The notes: generated by a model not told the origin, from the letters alone. A stretch of DNA of 10,911 nt from Phycisphaerales bacterium (GCA_007135295.1 SLJD01000088.1:1-10911), one strand, 5' to 3'. Shown: positions 1-6,742, numbered from the stretch's first letter. Numbers and translations are program-made.

Positions 1-1104
1 CTGCCGCGCCCGGCCGCCGGTCGGCAGCGTGTGGTTCGGCCCGATGCCGTAATCGCCGAACACTTCCGCCGAATCCCGGCCGATGAAGATGGCGCCGTAC
101 TGCCGAAGACGGTCCACGGCGGCTTCGACGGTCGGGCCGATGACCTGCAGATGCTCGGCGGCGAGGCGATTGCAGAGATCAACCCCGGCGTCGACGTCGG
201 AAGCATGAACGGCGAATCCGTTGCGCAGGGCCTCGGCGGCGACGTTTGCTGTGCGCAGGGAGGCGAGCTGTTCTGCGATGGCGCTATTCACCCGGTCGAT
301 CAGCGGCCGGCTGGTCGACACGAGCATTGGCAGCGCATCGGGATCGTGCTCGGCCTGGGCGAGAAGATCGGCCGCGATGATCCCGGCGTCAGCGTCGTCG
401 TCAGCGAGGACGAGCAGTTCCGACGGCCCGGCGAGCATGTCGATGCCGATCCGCTGCGAAACGATGGATTTCGCTGCGGTCACCCACCGGTTGCCCGGCC
501 CGACGACCACATCGCACGACGGCACGTCGCCGACGCCGGCCGCCAGCGCTGCGATGCCATGCGCCCCGCCGGCTGAGAGCACGCCGTCTACACCGGCGAT
601 GGCTGCTGCCGCAAGCGTCACCGAACTCGGTCGTGGAGAGGCGAGCCAGACGCTTGACACGCCGGCGACGCGGGCCGGGATCGCGGTCATCAGCACGGAC
701 GAGGGCAGCGCGTACCGTCCGCCCGGCGCATAACACCCCGCGGTGTCGACCGGGGTGAAGCGGTGGCCGGCCCGCCCGCCCGGCACTTCAATCTCCATGT
801 CACGCAACGATGACCTCTGTGCTTCCGCGAAGGTTCGAATGCGCTCCGCGACGCGTTCGAGCAGCGACCGCGTCCCCGGATCAACCGCGGACAGGGCGGC
901 ACGCAACGCCTCAGGCGGGATGAACAGGTTGTACTCCGCCGACGTGTCGCCGAACCGCTCAGCGTACTCGCGAACCGCCGGCTCGCCGCGCTGCTCGACA
1001 TCGCGCACGATGCGGTTGGCCTGTTCGAGCGTGGCGTCATCGATCGGATCATGTCGATCCAACGGGACATCGGCAGGGTTGATGGTTCGCAGGGGCGGCG
1101 TCAT
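1..1104 (-). CDS. hisD: Histidinol dehydrogenase, N-terminal 368 residues (runs off the left edge)
   Basis: HisD oxidises L-histidinol to L-histidine in two NAD-dependent steps, the last reactions of the pathway, in the cytoplasm. The minus-strand frame is open from an ATG at 1104 to the window edge. Visible family signatures are D-x-A-G-x-Y-x-P-G-G-R near 120-130, G-P-G-N at 202-205 and A-G-P-S-E at 225-229. By homology to the E. coli enzyme, Q250 and H253 (motif LLAQAEHDPDA) and D351 (motif GDYGIGPNH) are zinc ligands, and E317-H318 (motif AAEHLQV) are the catalytic pair. The fourth zinc ligand, a C-terminal His, and roughly 60 residues lie outside the window, judging from the usual length of about 430. 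The ATG overlaps the stop of the upstream hisA-hisIE gene as ATGA. A GAGGAG sequence lies about 11 nt upstream. It is the last visible gene of the operon, and whether more genes follow cannot be seen. Confidence 0.96.
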   Translation of the reverse strand, partial: MTPPLRTINPADVPLDRHDPIDDATLEQANRIVRDVEQRGEPAVREYAERFGDTSAEYNLFIPPEALRAALSAVDPGTRSLLERVAERIRTFAEAQRSSLRDMEIEVPGGRAGHRFTPVDTAGCYAPGGRYALPSSVLMTAIPARVAGVSSVWLASPRPSSVTLAAAAIAGVDGVLSAGGAHGIAALAAGVGDVPSCDVVVGPGNRWVTAAKSIVSQRIGIDMLAGPSELLVLADDDADAGIIAADLLAQAEHDPDALPMLVSTSRPLIDRVNSAIAEQLASLRTANVAAEALRNGFAVHASDVDAGVDLCNRLAAEHLQVIGPTVEAAVDRLRQYGAIFIGRDSAEVFGDYGIGPNHTLPTGGRARQ

Positions 1105-2387
1105 GGTGTCGAGGACTCCTCATCCGGCAACGCGACCTTGGCGTGACCCGGTCGGCGGGTGATGCGGCCGGCGCGGTGGTCGAGTTCACGTTCGACGTCC
1201 TCAAGCCGCACGCCGGCCTTCGCCATCGCGGTCATCGTGAAGTACAGCACGTCCGCCGCTTCGTGGACGACACTCGACGGGTCGGCCGCCCGGGCGAGTT
1301 CATCGGCTTCTTCACGCAGTTTCGCCGCGAGGAGATCGGGTTCATTAAGCAGTCGCGCGGTGTACGAGCCGGCCGGCGGGTCGACGCAGCGGCGTGCGAT
1401 GGTCCGGCAGAGCGCACCGATCCCGGCCGCTTCGCCCCAGCAGGTTCGCGTGCCTTCGTGACAGAAGCCGGGGTCGTTCTGCCGGACCGTGAAGCGCAGG
1501 CAATCCCGGTCGCAGTCGAGATCGATGCGGACCAGTTCCTGTCCCGCCCCGCTGGTCGCGCCCTTCTCCCACAGGCCGCGGCTGCGCGACCAGTACACGC
1601 CGCGCTGCGTCTCGACTGCCTTTCGCACACTTTCGGCATTGGAGTAACACATTCCAAGCGCGACGCCATGTTCATCGGCCACGACGGTCGGCCAGAGCCC
1701 GTCCGACCGGTCGCCGGTCATCGGGGCGGTGATGGCGTCGGCGAGGTTGAGCCGGTTGGTATACAGCGCCATGCCGACCTGCCCGTCTGCGCCGAGCGAA
1801 TCAAGAGCGGCAATATCTTCGGGAGTGGTGACGCCGCCGGCCACCGTCACGTGCGCGTCGCCGGCCTGTTCGACGAGCGGGCGGATCGCGTCGAGGTCGA
1901 TTCCGCCAAGCCGGCCTTCGCGTTCAATGAACGTGATGAGGAACCCGCCGACGTACGGGCGAAGCTGTTCGATCTGATCGTTGAGTCGCCGGCCCGTCGG
2001 CGTTTTCCAGCCCTCGACCATGATCTCGCCGTCCCTCGCGTCGAGCGCAGCGATGACACGTTCGCGCGGCAACTGGCGCAGGACGTCCGGTGTCGCGGCC
2101 GTGCCGAGAATGACCTGTTCCGCGCCGGCGTCGAGCCACTGCCTGGCCCGATCGACCGTTCGAATGCCTCCGCCGACACGGCACGGAGCACGGCGGACGA
2201 GGTCGCGGATGACCGCTTCGTTCGATCCGTTGCCCATGGCCGCATCAAGATCAATCACCGCAACTGGCCCGGCGAGCGCGAATCGATCCGCGATCGGCCG
2301 CGGATCACCCGCGTTCAATGCCGGTTCCCGTCCCTCGACAAGCTGCACCGCCTCCCCGTCCATCAGGTCAATTGATGGAACGATCAC
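1101..2387 (-). CDS. hisA-hisIE: Trifunctional HisA-HisI-HisE fusion (ProFAR isomerase, PR-AMP cyclohydrolase, PR-ATP pyrophosphatase)
   Basis: This is one uninterrupted 428-residue frame with three domains. Residues 1-222 are a HisA (beta/alpha)8 barrel: PSIDLMDG with catalytic D7, phosphate-binding VGGGIR at 71-76, second catalytic D116 in AALDARDG, and AGGV at 183-186. Residues 228-317 are HisI: DGLWPTVV, YWSRSR then LWEKG with TSG, the D-C-D-x-D metal site at 291-295, and the CH-x6-C zinc cysteines C309 and C316. Residues 325-408 are HisE, an all-alpha NTP pyrophosphatase: the PPAGSYTARLL segment, EEADE at 359-363 and EAAD at 376-379. Together these catalyse steps 2, 3 and 4, from PR-ATP to PRFAR. 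The linker between HisA and HisI is under 10 residues. The start is GTG at 2387, preceded by GGAGG with a 7-nt spacer, and it overlaps the hisF stop (GTGA). Two oddities: the usual T-x-I-x-R-D-G segment of HisA reads T-F-I-E-R-E-G, and the HisI SRSR-to-LW loop is one residue shorter than in the family members I can recall. Confidence 0.95.
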   Translation of the reverse strand: MIVPSIDLMDGEAVQLVEGREPALNAGDPRPIADRFALAGPVAVIDLDAAMGNGSNEAVIRDLVRRAPCRVGGGIRTVDRARQWLDAGAEQVILGTAATPDVLRQLPRERVIAALDARDGEIMVEGWKTPTGRRLNDQIEQLRPYVGGFLITFIEREGRLGGIDLDAIRPLVEQAGDAHVTVAGGVTTPEDIAALDSLGADGQVGMALYTNRLNLADAITAPMTGDRSDGLWPTVVADEHGVALGMCYSNAESVRKAVETQRGVYWSRSRGLWEKGATSGAGQELVRIDLDCDRDCLRFTVRQNDPGFCHEGTRTCWGEAAGIGALCRTIARRCVDPPAGSYTARLLNEPDLLAAKLREEADELARAADPSSVVHEAADVLYFTMTAMAKAGVRLEDVERELDHRAGRITRRPGHAKVALPDEESSTP

Positions 2388-3154
2388 AGTCGCACCTCCA
2401 GGTTTTCGTTGTGCATGGCGTGTTTGACATCGCGCACCGACCAGGCGCGATCGTGAAAGATGGACGCGGCGAGGACGGCATCAGCGCCGGCCCGCACCGC
2501 TTCGACGAGGTGTTCCGGCCCGGCGGCACCGCCCGAGGCGATGATCGGCATCGATACCGCGCTGCGCACCGCGGCGATGAGGTCAAGGTCGTACCCCTCG
2601 CCGGTTCCGTCGCGATCCCAGCTTGTCAGCAGAATCTCGCCCGCGCCGCGCGAACCGGCCTCGACCGCCCAGTCAACGGCATCGCGCTGCGCGGATGTTG
2701 CTCCGGATTCGATCAGCACGTTCCAGCGCAGCGGGTGAGAGTCCGTCTGTTGAGCGCGGGCGGCGTCGATGGCCAGGACGGTGCATTGCGCGCCGAATCG
2801 TTCGGAAAGTTCATCGAGCAGGTCGGGGCGGCGTACGGCCGCGGAGTTCACCGCCACCTTGTCGGCCCCGGCGTCGAGCAGTGCGGCGGCCGAGTCCATG
2901 TCGCGCACGCCGCCGCCGACCGTCAGCGGAATCGACAGCATCGCCCGCACCTGCCGCACCGTTTCAAGTTGCGTGCCTCGTTTCTGCGGCGTGGCGGCGA
3001 CGTCGAGCACGACGAGTTCATCGGCGCCTTCTTGTTCGTAACGGGCGGCGAGTTCCGCCGGGTCACCCGCGTCGCGCAGGCCGGCGAACCGGACGCCCTT
3101 GACGACCCGGCCATCGCGCACGTCAAGGCACGGGATCAGTCGCGTGGTCAGCAT
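2384..3154 (-). CDS. hisF: Imidazole glycerol phosphate synthase, cyclase subunit
   Basis: HisF is the (beta/alpha)8 cyclase that uses ammonia channelled from HisH to convert PRFAR to imidazole glycerol phosphate and AICAR. The 256-residue length is normal for the family. The two catalytic aspartates are visible: D11 in IPCLDVRDG and D130 in VLAIDAAR. Other signatures are KGVRF at 19-23, LTVGGGVRD at 77-85, the VNS phosphate loop at 102-104, TSWDRDGT, and the ASGGA segment. The ATG at 3154 has GGAG about 8 nt upstream. The gene overlaps the hisH stop by 7 nt, the only junction here that is not a 4-nt overlap, and its TGA overlaps the GTG start of the hisA fusion. Placing hisH directly before hisF fits the 1:1 synthase complex. 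Confidence 0.97.
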   Translation of the reverse strand: MLTTRLIPCLDVRDGRVVKGVRFAGLRDAGDPAELAARYEQEGADELVVLDVAATPQKRGTQLETVRQVRAMLSIPLTVGGGVRDMDSAAALLDAGADKVAVNSAAVRRPDLLDELSERFGAQCTVLAIDAARAQQTDSHPLRWNVLIESGATSAQRDAVDWAVEAGSRGAGEILLTSWDRDGTGEGYDLDLIAAVRSAVSMPIIASGGAAGPEHLVEAVRAGADAVLAASIFHDRAWSVRDVKHAMHNENLEVRL

Positions 3155-3801
3155 GCGTGTTTCTCCGTTGATCGAGTGTCATCGCGCTCGATGACTCCTG
3201 CCTTCGCGAGCCACCGCGCGATCATCGCCCGGCCCCATGAGCCGGACAGTTCCGGGTGGAACTGGAACCCCGTCACCGCGCTGCGCCGGACGGCGGAGAT
3301 GAAACGGCCGCCGTGCTCGGTGTGCGCCACCTGCCATTCGGGAGGGACGCGTTCTGCGCGGTATGAGTGCGCGAAGTACGCCTTGCCGGGCGTTGCTTCG
3401 GGCCATCCGTCATCGAACGTGACATCGTTCCAGCCGATGTGCGGCGAGCGGACGCCGGGCGGCAGCGGCGTGATGCGGCCTTCGATAACGCCAAGTCCCG
3501 CCACGTCTGGCGACTCATCGCTGCCTTCAAAGAGCATCTGAAAGCCGAGGCAGATCGCCAGCGTCGGCCGCCCGTCGCGCAGCCGCGTTTGCAGCGGCTC
3601 GATCAGGTTCTGCCGGCCGATTTCGTTCATTGCCGCGGCAAGGGTTCCTACGCCCGGCAGGACGACGGCCTGTGCTCGATCGAGTTCATCCGGCGATTCC
3701 GCGCACCGCGCGTCAACGTTCAGCCGCCGCAATGCAGCGTGCACCGACGCGATGTTCGCCGTCCCCGTCCGCACGATGAGGACCGGTTGGCGGCTGGTCA
3801 T
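3148..3801 (-). CDS. hisH: Imidazole glycerol phosphate synthase, glutamine amidotransferase subunit
   Basis: HisH is the class I glutaminase subunit that supplies ammonia to HisF. The protein is 217 residues. The catalytic triad is visible: nucleophile C84 in LAICLGFQMLF, and H182 and E184 in FHPELSG. The PHIGWN segment at 120-125 and YFAHSYRA at 142-149 are also typical. The open frame extends upstream to 4044, but that extension is antisense-like read-through of hisB in another frame and carries no HisH homology. The ATG at 3801 is preferred because it overlaps the hisB stop as ATGA, has AAGGA 8 nt upstream, and gives the normal N-terminus leading to IVRTGTANIASV. The 3' end overlaps the hisF start by 7 nt. 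Confidence 0.96.
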   Translation of the reverse strand: MTSRQPVLIVRTGTANIASVHAALRRLNVDARCAESPDELDRAQAVVLPGVGTLAAAMNEIGRQNLIEPLQTRLRDGRPTLAICLGFQMLFEGSDESPDVAGLGVIEGRITPLPPGVRSPHIGWNDVTFDDGWPEATPGKAYFAHSYRAERVPPEWQVAHTEHGGRFISAVRRSAVTGFQFHPELSGSWGRAMIARWLAKAGVIERDDTRSTEKHAC

Positions 3802-4415
3802 GACAGCGATCCTTTCGTACTGGCGACCCGGCCGGTGTCGTTGCGCTGAACCGCCTGCCGCAGGGCGAGGGCGAGCGCCTTGAACGCCGCTTCGGCGCGG
3901 TGGTGGTCGTTCTCGCCCCGAAGCACATCGACGTGAATAGCCGTCCGGCTGGCCATGGCGATCGACTGGAGCGCATGCGTGATGTTCTCCGTCGCCAGCG
4001 AACCGATTCGTTCGCGCGTCAGGCCGAGGTTGACCACTGCGCACGGCCGGCCGGACAGGTCCACCACGGCCCGTGCGAGCGATTCATCAAGCGGCGCGTG
4101 CGCGGAGCCGAACCGTTCAATGCTGCGCCGATCATCGAGCGCCTCATTGAGAACGCTGCCGATCAGCAGCGCCGCGTCTTCAGCCGTGTGATGGTCGTCG
4201 ATCTCCAGGTCGCCCGTGCCGGCGAGCGTCAGGTCGAACCGCGCGTGATGCGCCAGCGCCGTCAGGAGATGGTCGAGAAATCCAATGCCCGTGTTGATGT
4301 CGGCCTGTCCCGTGCCGTCGATGTTCAGCGTCACGCGAAGGTCGGTCTCACGCGTTCGCCGCGACTGTTCAGCGCAGCGCGGCTGATCGGCTGGTTGTCC
4401 CCTGTTCTCAGTCAT
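3798..4415 (-). CDS. hisB: Imidazoleglycerol-phosphate dehydratase (monofunctional)
   Basis: HisB dehydrates imidazole glycerol phosphate to imidazole acetol phosphate at a di-manganese site. At 205 residues this is the dehydratase domain alone, without the HAD histidinol-phosphatase domain fused to it in enterobacteria. The metal-binding signatures are clear: GIGFLDHLL at 43-51, DDHHTAEDAAL at 73-83, PLDESLA near 108-114, GENDHHRAEAAFKA at 167-180, and the C-terminal STKGSL at 199-204. The N-terminus carries about 22 extra polar, Arg-rich residues before the conserved ETDLRVTLNIDG. The ATG at 4415 overlaps the hisC stop as ATGA, with AGAGG upstream at about 10 nt. Its stop overlaps the hisH start the same way. 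Confidence 0.97.
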   Translation of the reverse strand: MTENRGQPADQPRCAEQSRRTRETDLRVTLNIDGTGQADINTGIGFLDHLLTALAHHARFDLTLAGTGDLEIDDHHTAEDAALLIGSVLNEALDDRRSIERFGSAHAPLDESLARAVVDLSGRPCAVVNLGLTRERIGSLATENITHALQSIAMASRTAIHVDVLRGENDHHRAEAAFKALALALRQAVQRNDTGRVASTKGSLS

Positions 4416-5575
4416 AAAAGGTCATCCTCTGAAGGAAGCGGGTTGGTTTCGGAGCGGGAGGCGGCGTGACGAAGAGCGCCACTGAGTTCGCTCAGCAGGC
4501 GGTCGATGTCGGCCGGCTCCGTCGGGCAGGTGATGCGCAGCGCATCGCTGAGGTCACGGTGGCCGGGAAAGCCGCGAACGGCGATGCCGTTGTCAGCGAG
4601 TTGCGAGCGAACTTCGTCAGCGTTGTCGAAGCGGGCGAAGACGAAGTTCGCCTGGCTCGGCAGCACCTGGACGCCGGCATCGGTGAGCAGCGATGTCAAC
4701 CTCGCGCGGGCGGCGCGAACACGTTCGAGAACAGGGGGCAGCAGCCGCTGGCGATTCCGCCACGCCTGTTCTGCCACCGCCAGCGACGGCCCGGTTACGG
4801 GAAACGGCCCGCCGGCGGCGCGCAATGTGTCAATGACCGGCGCCGGTCCCGCGCACCAGCCGACCCGAAGTCCCGCCAGACCGTACGCTTTCGAAAACGT
4901 GCGCACAATGACGATGTTCGGCTCGTTGAGCAGCGCCGGCGTCGGGTCGTCATCGGCGAATTCAACATACGCCAGGTCGACGAGAAGGATCGCGTTCGGA
5001 AGCGAGCGGGCCAGGTCAACAAGTTCGGACTCCGAAGCCGACAGGCCCGTCGGATTGTTCGGCGAGACCACGGCAACGAGCGTTGTGTTCGGCCCGGCGG
5101 CGTCGCGAATCCAATCGAGCGGGAACGTCTCATCCGGCCACGGAACACTGTGCCAGATCGCACCGGCAAGCAATGCGCTGCGCTCGATCATCTCGAACGT
5201 CGGCACGGTCGCGACGATCTCACGGCCGGCCGTGCTGCCGCCGTCGAAATACGACCGGCAGAGACGGTCGATGGCTTCATCGCCGCCGTTCGTCACGAGC
5301 ACCCGCCGCGGATCGATATGCAGGTCCGCGGCGATTGACCGCTCAAGAGGCGACTGGTCCGGGTAATCGCGCATCGCGTCGAGGCCGATGTTCTCAATGG
5401 CCTCGCGCAGTTCGACGGGCATCGGCCCTTCATTGCGGTCAAGCCGCAGGTCGATCGCCGGCGAGGCGGCGGGCGGTCCGTACGGCGATGTGCCGCGCAG
5501 TGCCTCGACCGGCTCGGGCAGCGCACCAGCGCATTGTCGCGTGCGGGGTGTTATGTCAGAAGCCGGCTCATTCAT
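4412..5575 (-). CDS. hisC: Histidinol-phosphate aminotransferase (PLP, fold type I)
   Basis: HisC transfers the amino group of glutamate to imidazole acetol phosphate, giving histidinol phosphate. Counting from the ATG at 5575, the protein has 387 residues. Signatures are RLDRNEGPMP at 44-53, VTNGGDEAID at 94-103, SPNNPTG at 171-177, D200 and Y203 of the cofactor-binding segment, the Schiff-base lysine K229 in TFSKAYGLAGLRVGW, and QANFVFAR. The frame is open to an ATG at 5623, but the ATG at 5575 overlaps the hisG stop as ATGA, like the other junctions in this operon, so it is preferred; no strong Shine-Dalgarno is visible there, which suggests translational coupling. The usual V-D-E-A-Y segment reads V-D-L-A-Y here, keeping the D and Y. 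The N-terminal 40 residues are variable and Pro-rich. Confidence 0.95.
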   Translation of the reverse strand: MNEPASDITPRTRQCAGALPEPVEALRGTSPYGPPAASPAIDLRLDRNEGPMPVELREAIENIGLDAMRDYPDQSPLERSIAADLHIDPRRVLVTNGGDEAIDRLCRSYFDGGSTAGREIVATVPTFEMIERSALLAGAIWHSVPWPDETFPLDWIRDAAGPNTTLVAVVSPNNPTGLSASESELVDLARSLPNAILLVDLAYVEFADDDPTPALLNEPNIVIVRTFSKAYGLAGLRVGWCAGPAPVIDTLRAAGGPFPVTGPSLAVAEQAWRNRQRLLPPVLERVRAARARLTSLLTDAGVQVLPSQANFVFARFDNADEVRSQLADNGIAVRGFPGHRDLSDALRITCPTEPADIDRLLSELSGALRHAASRSETNPLPSEDDLL

Positions 5576-6498
5576 GGCACAATCTGCCCGACCGGGCTGA
5601 CGATGATGTCCGTTCCGCCGCACGCCTTCAGCGCGGGAATGACCTGTGGCAGCCGGGCGCGCGGCACGGCGGATTTGACGGCGTACCCCGATTCGCCGTG
5701 CAGCGGGGAAACCGTCGGTTCTCGCATACTCGGCAAGGCATTGATCAGCGATTCGAGTTGGTCGGCGCCGACGTTGACCTCGAGCATGACGCGCTGCCTC
5801 GCTTCAAGCACAGACCGGACGAGCACAACGAACCGGTCGATGGCTTCACGCCGGGGTCCGTCTTCGAGCACCTGCGGGTTGGCGTACAGCCGCGTGCTCG
5901 ATCGCATGAGTTCGTCGAAGATCACCAGCCCGTTCTCGCGAAGGGTCGCGCCGGTCGCGGTGTTGTCAACAATGCAGTCGGCGTCTTCAGGCGGGAAGAC
6001 CTCGGTTGCGCCGTAAGAGCGGACGAACTCGGCCGGCAGTTCGCACCGCTCGATCCACTGCCGCGTGACGGACTCGTATTCCGAAGCGATGATCAGGTTG
6101 TCGCCCTGATCGTCGGGAGCCATCAGGCGGCCGTCGTGAAGGCGGTCCGGCGGGGCGGCGGCGACGAGGCGCACCGGGTCGAGGCCGGTGTCCAGCAACT
6201 CGACGAGATTCGCGCCGGACTCGACGACCCAATCCGCGCCGGCGAAGCCGAGATCCCGCGAGCCGTGGTGCAGCATGCGGACGATGTTCTGCGGCTTGAG
6301 CAGTTTGACCTCGAATCCCGGCAGGGAGAGGTCCGGCCTATAACCTCGCGGGTCTTCACGGACGTGAATGCCGGCCTCGCTGAGCAGTTCATTGACGGCT
6401 TTCTGCATGCGGCCTTTGGGCAGGCCGAGGCGCACCGTCCCGGTTTCGTCGGCCGGGTTAATCGGGGGTGGTGGTGTTGCGGGCAACGCGTCGGTCAT
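5572..6498 (-). CDS. hisG: ATP phosphoribosyltransferase, long form with C-terminal regulatory domain
   Basis: HisG joins ATP and PRPP to make PR-ATP, the committed step and normally the target of histidine feedback inhibition. The 308-residue protein starts with a Pro-rich extension of about 20 residues. The catalytic domain follows, with VRLGLPKGRM at 22-31, GFAGADW at 84-90 and the PRPP-binding segment D172 to L185 (DADCIVDNTATGATL). Residues 236-308 form the ACT-like regulatory domain of long HisG enzymes, running from RVMLEVNV to the terminal IIVSPVGQIVP, so no separate HisZ is needed. The ATG at 6498 has a perfect AGGAGG 5 nt upstream. It is the first structural gene after the attenuator. 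Its TGA overlaps the hisC ATG. Confidence 0.96.
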   Translation of the reverse strand: MTDALPATPPPPINPADETGTVRLGLPKGRMQKAVNELLSEAGIHVREDPRGYRPDLSLPGFEVKLLKPQNIVRMLHHGSRDLGFAGADWVVESGANLVELLDTGLDPVRLVAAAPPDRLHDGRLMAPDDQGDNLIIASEYESVTRQWIERCELPAEFVRSYGATEVFPPEDADCIVDNTATGATLRENGLVIFDELMRSSTRLYANPQVLEDGPRREAIDRFVVLVRSVLEARQRVMLEVNVGADQLESLINALPSMREPTVSPLHGESGYAVKSAVPRARLPQVIPALKACGGTDIIVSPVGQIVP

Positions 6499-6503
6499 GA
6501 ATT

Positions 6504-6509
6504 CCTCCT
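6504..6509 (-). promoter_or_regulatory. Strong Shine-Dalgarno of hisG
   Basis: The minus strand reads AGGAGG followed by AATTC and the hisG ATG. This is the strongest ribosome binding site in the operon. It fits independent initiation at the first structural gene, while downstream genes depend on overlapping starts. It fixes the hisG start at 6498. It lies about 50 nt beyond the U-tract of the leader terminator, so it is transcribed only after read-through. Confidence 0.85.
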
Positions 6510-6558
6510 GTCTGGGCCGGTGGCCGGCGGGAGGCCTTCTGCGACGCGGTGGCGTGGC

Positions 6559-6593
6559 AAAAAGACCTCGACGCCAGCGGAGCCGGCGTCGAG
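6559..6593 (-). terminator. Intrinsic terminator of the his attenuator
   Basis: On the minus strand, CTCGACGCCGGC pairs with GCTGGCGTCGAG around a TCC loop. The stem is 12 bp (one G-U) at 6593 to 6567. GTC follows, then five T at 6563 to 6559. It lies between hisL and hisG, where it would stop transcription before hisG. The left arm contains GCCGGC, which is also the 3' partner of the antiterminator helix, so the two structures exclude each other. Confidence 0.85.
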
Positions 6594-6652
6594 TGGTGTC
6601 GTTCGCTGATTCAGATGGTTTTCATCATCTGCTGCGCACCATCAGCCGGCCC
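6580..6652 (-). promoter_or_regulatory. Antiterminator of the his leader RNA
   Basis: Read on the minus strand, GGGCCGGC (6652-6645, the end of the hisL coding sequence) can pair with GCCGGCTC (6587-6580, inside the terminator left arm). TGGTG (6641-6637, just after the hisL stop) can pair with CACCA (6598-6594). This gives 13 pairs with one G-U and a 3 x 6 internal loop. Forming it consumes the terminator arm. A ribosome that reaches the hisL stop would cover the 5' strand and allow termination. A ribosome stalled on the His codons would leave it free. Pairing was worked out by hand, not by an energy calculation. Confidence 0.65.
6612..6631 (-). promoter_or_regulatory. Small hairpin in the his leader loop
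   Basis: The minus strand reads CAGATG, eight bases, then CATCTG, a perfect 6-bp stem. It sits in the loop closed by the proposed antiterminator helix, between the hisL stop and the terminator. It may be a structural or pausing element. Alternatively it may only help bring the two halves of the antiterminator together. Confidence 0.45.
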
Positions 6653-6704
6653 GTGGGCGGGGATGACCATGATGGTGATGATGGTGCTGCTGGCAGCAGA
6701 TCAT
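6642..6704 (-). CDS. hisL: his operon leader peptide (20 residues, seven histidines)
   Basis: This is a short minus-strand ORF. It reads M-I-C-C-Q-Q, six histidines (CAC CAT CAT CAC CAT CAT at 6686-6669), then G-H-P-R-P-R-A-G and TGA at 6644-6642. Runs of codons for the pathway end product in a small ORF upstream of the first biosynthetic gene are the hallmark of transcription attenuation, as in enterobacterial hisL. The position supports this: it lies 10 nt after a promoter -10 box, is followed by mutually exclusive antiterminator and terminator helices, and precedes hisG by about 140 nt. The ATG has no room for a Shine-Dalgarno, so translation would be nearly leaderless. The peptide itself probably has no function beyond sensing charged tRNA-His. 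The first His segment (CACCATC) can also pair with GATGGTG at 6643-6637, the classical 1:2 helix. Confidence 0.88.
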   Translation of the reverse strand: MICCQQHHHHHHGHPRPRAG

Positions 6705-6713
6705 GATGTAAGT

Positions 6714-6742
6714 ATTCTGGCAGATCGGCGGGTCCGGGTCAA
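6714..6742 (-). promoter_or_regulatory. sigma70-like promoter of the his operon
   Basis: On the minus strand a -35 box TTGACC (6742-6737) is followed by exactly 17 nt and a -10 box CAGAAT (6719-6714). These match the consensus at 5/6 and 4/6 positions. The start site would fall near 6709-6706, only 2 to 5 nt before the hisL ATG at 6704. Its place directly ahead of the leader ORF and the absence of other likely promoters before hisG support the call. The box matches alone would be modest evidence. Confidence 0.7.

Noticed and set aside
1143..2375. 410-residue plus-strand open frame
   Set aside because: It lies antisense to the hisA-hisI-hisE fusion, has low-complexity Arg/Ala/Gly-rich composition typical of GC-rich shadows, and shows no domain.
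2318..3541. 407-residue plus-strand open frame
   Set aside because: Antisense to hisF and hisH, both of which have full catalytic motifs on the other strand.
3802..4044. N-terminal extension of hisH back to 4044
   Set aside because: The extension is out-of-frame hisB sequence. The ATG at 3801 overlaps the hisB stop and has a ribosome binding site.
5083..6609. 508-residue plus-strand open frame, the longest in the window
   Set aside because: Antisense to hisC, hisG and the attenuator. Its length reflects the lack of stop codons in GC-rich DNA, and it has no recognisable family.
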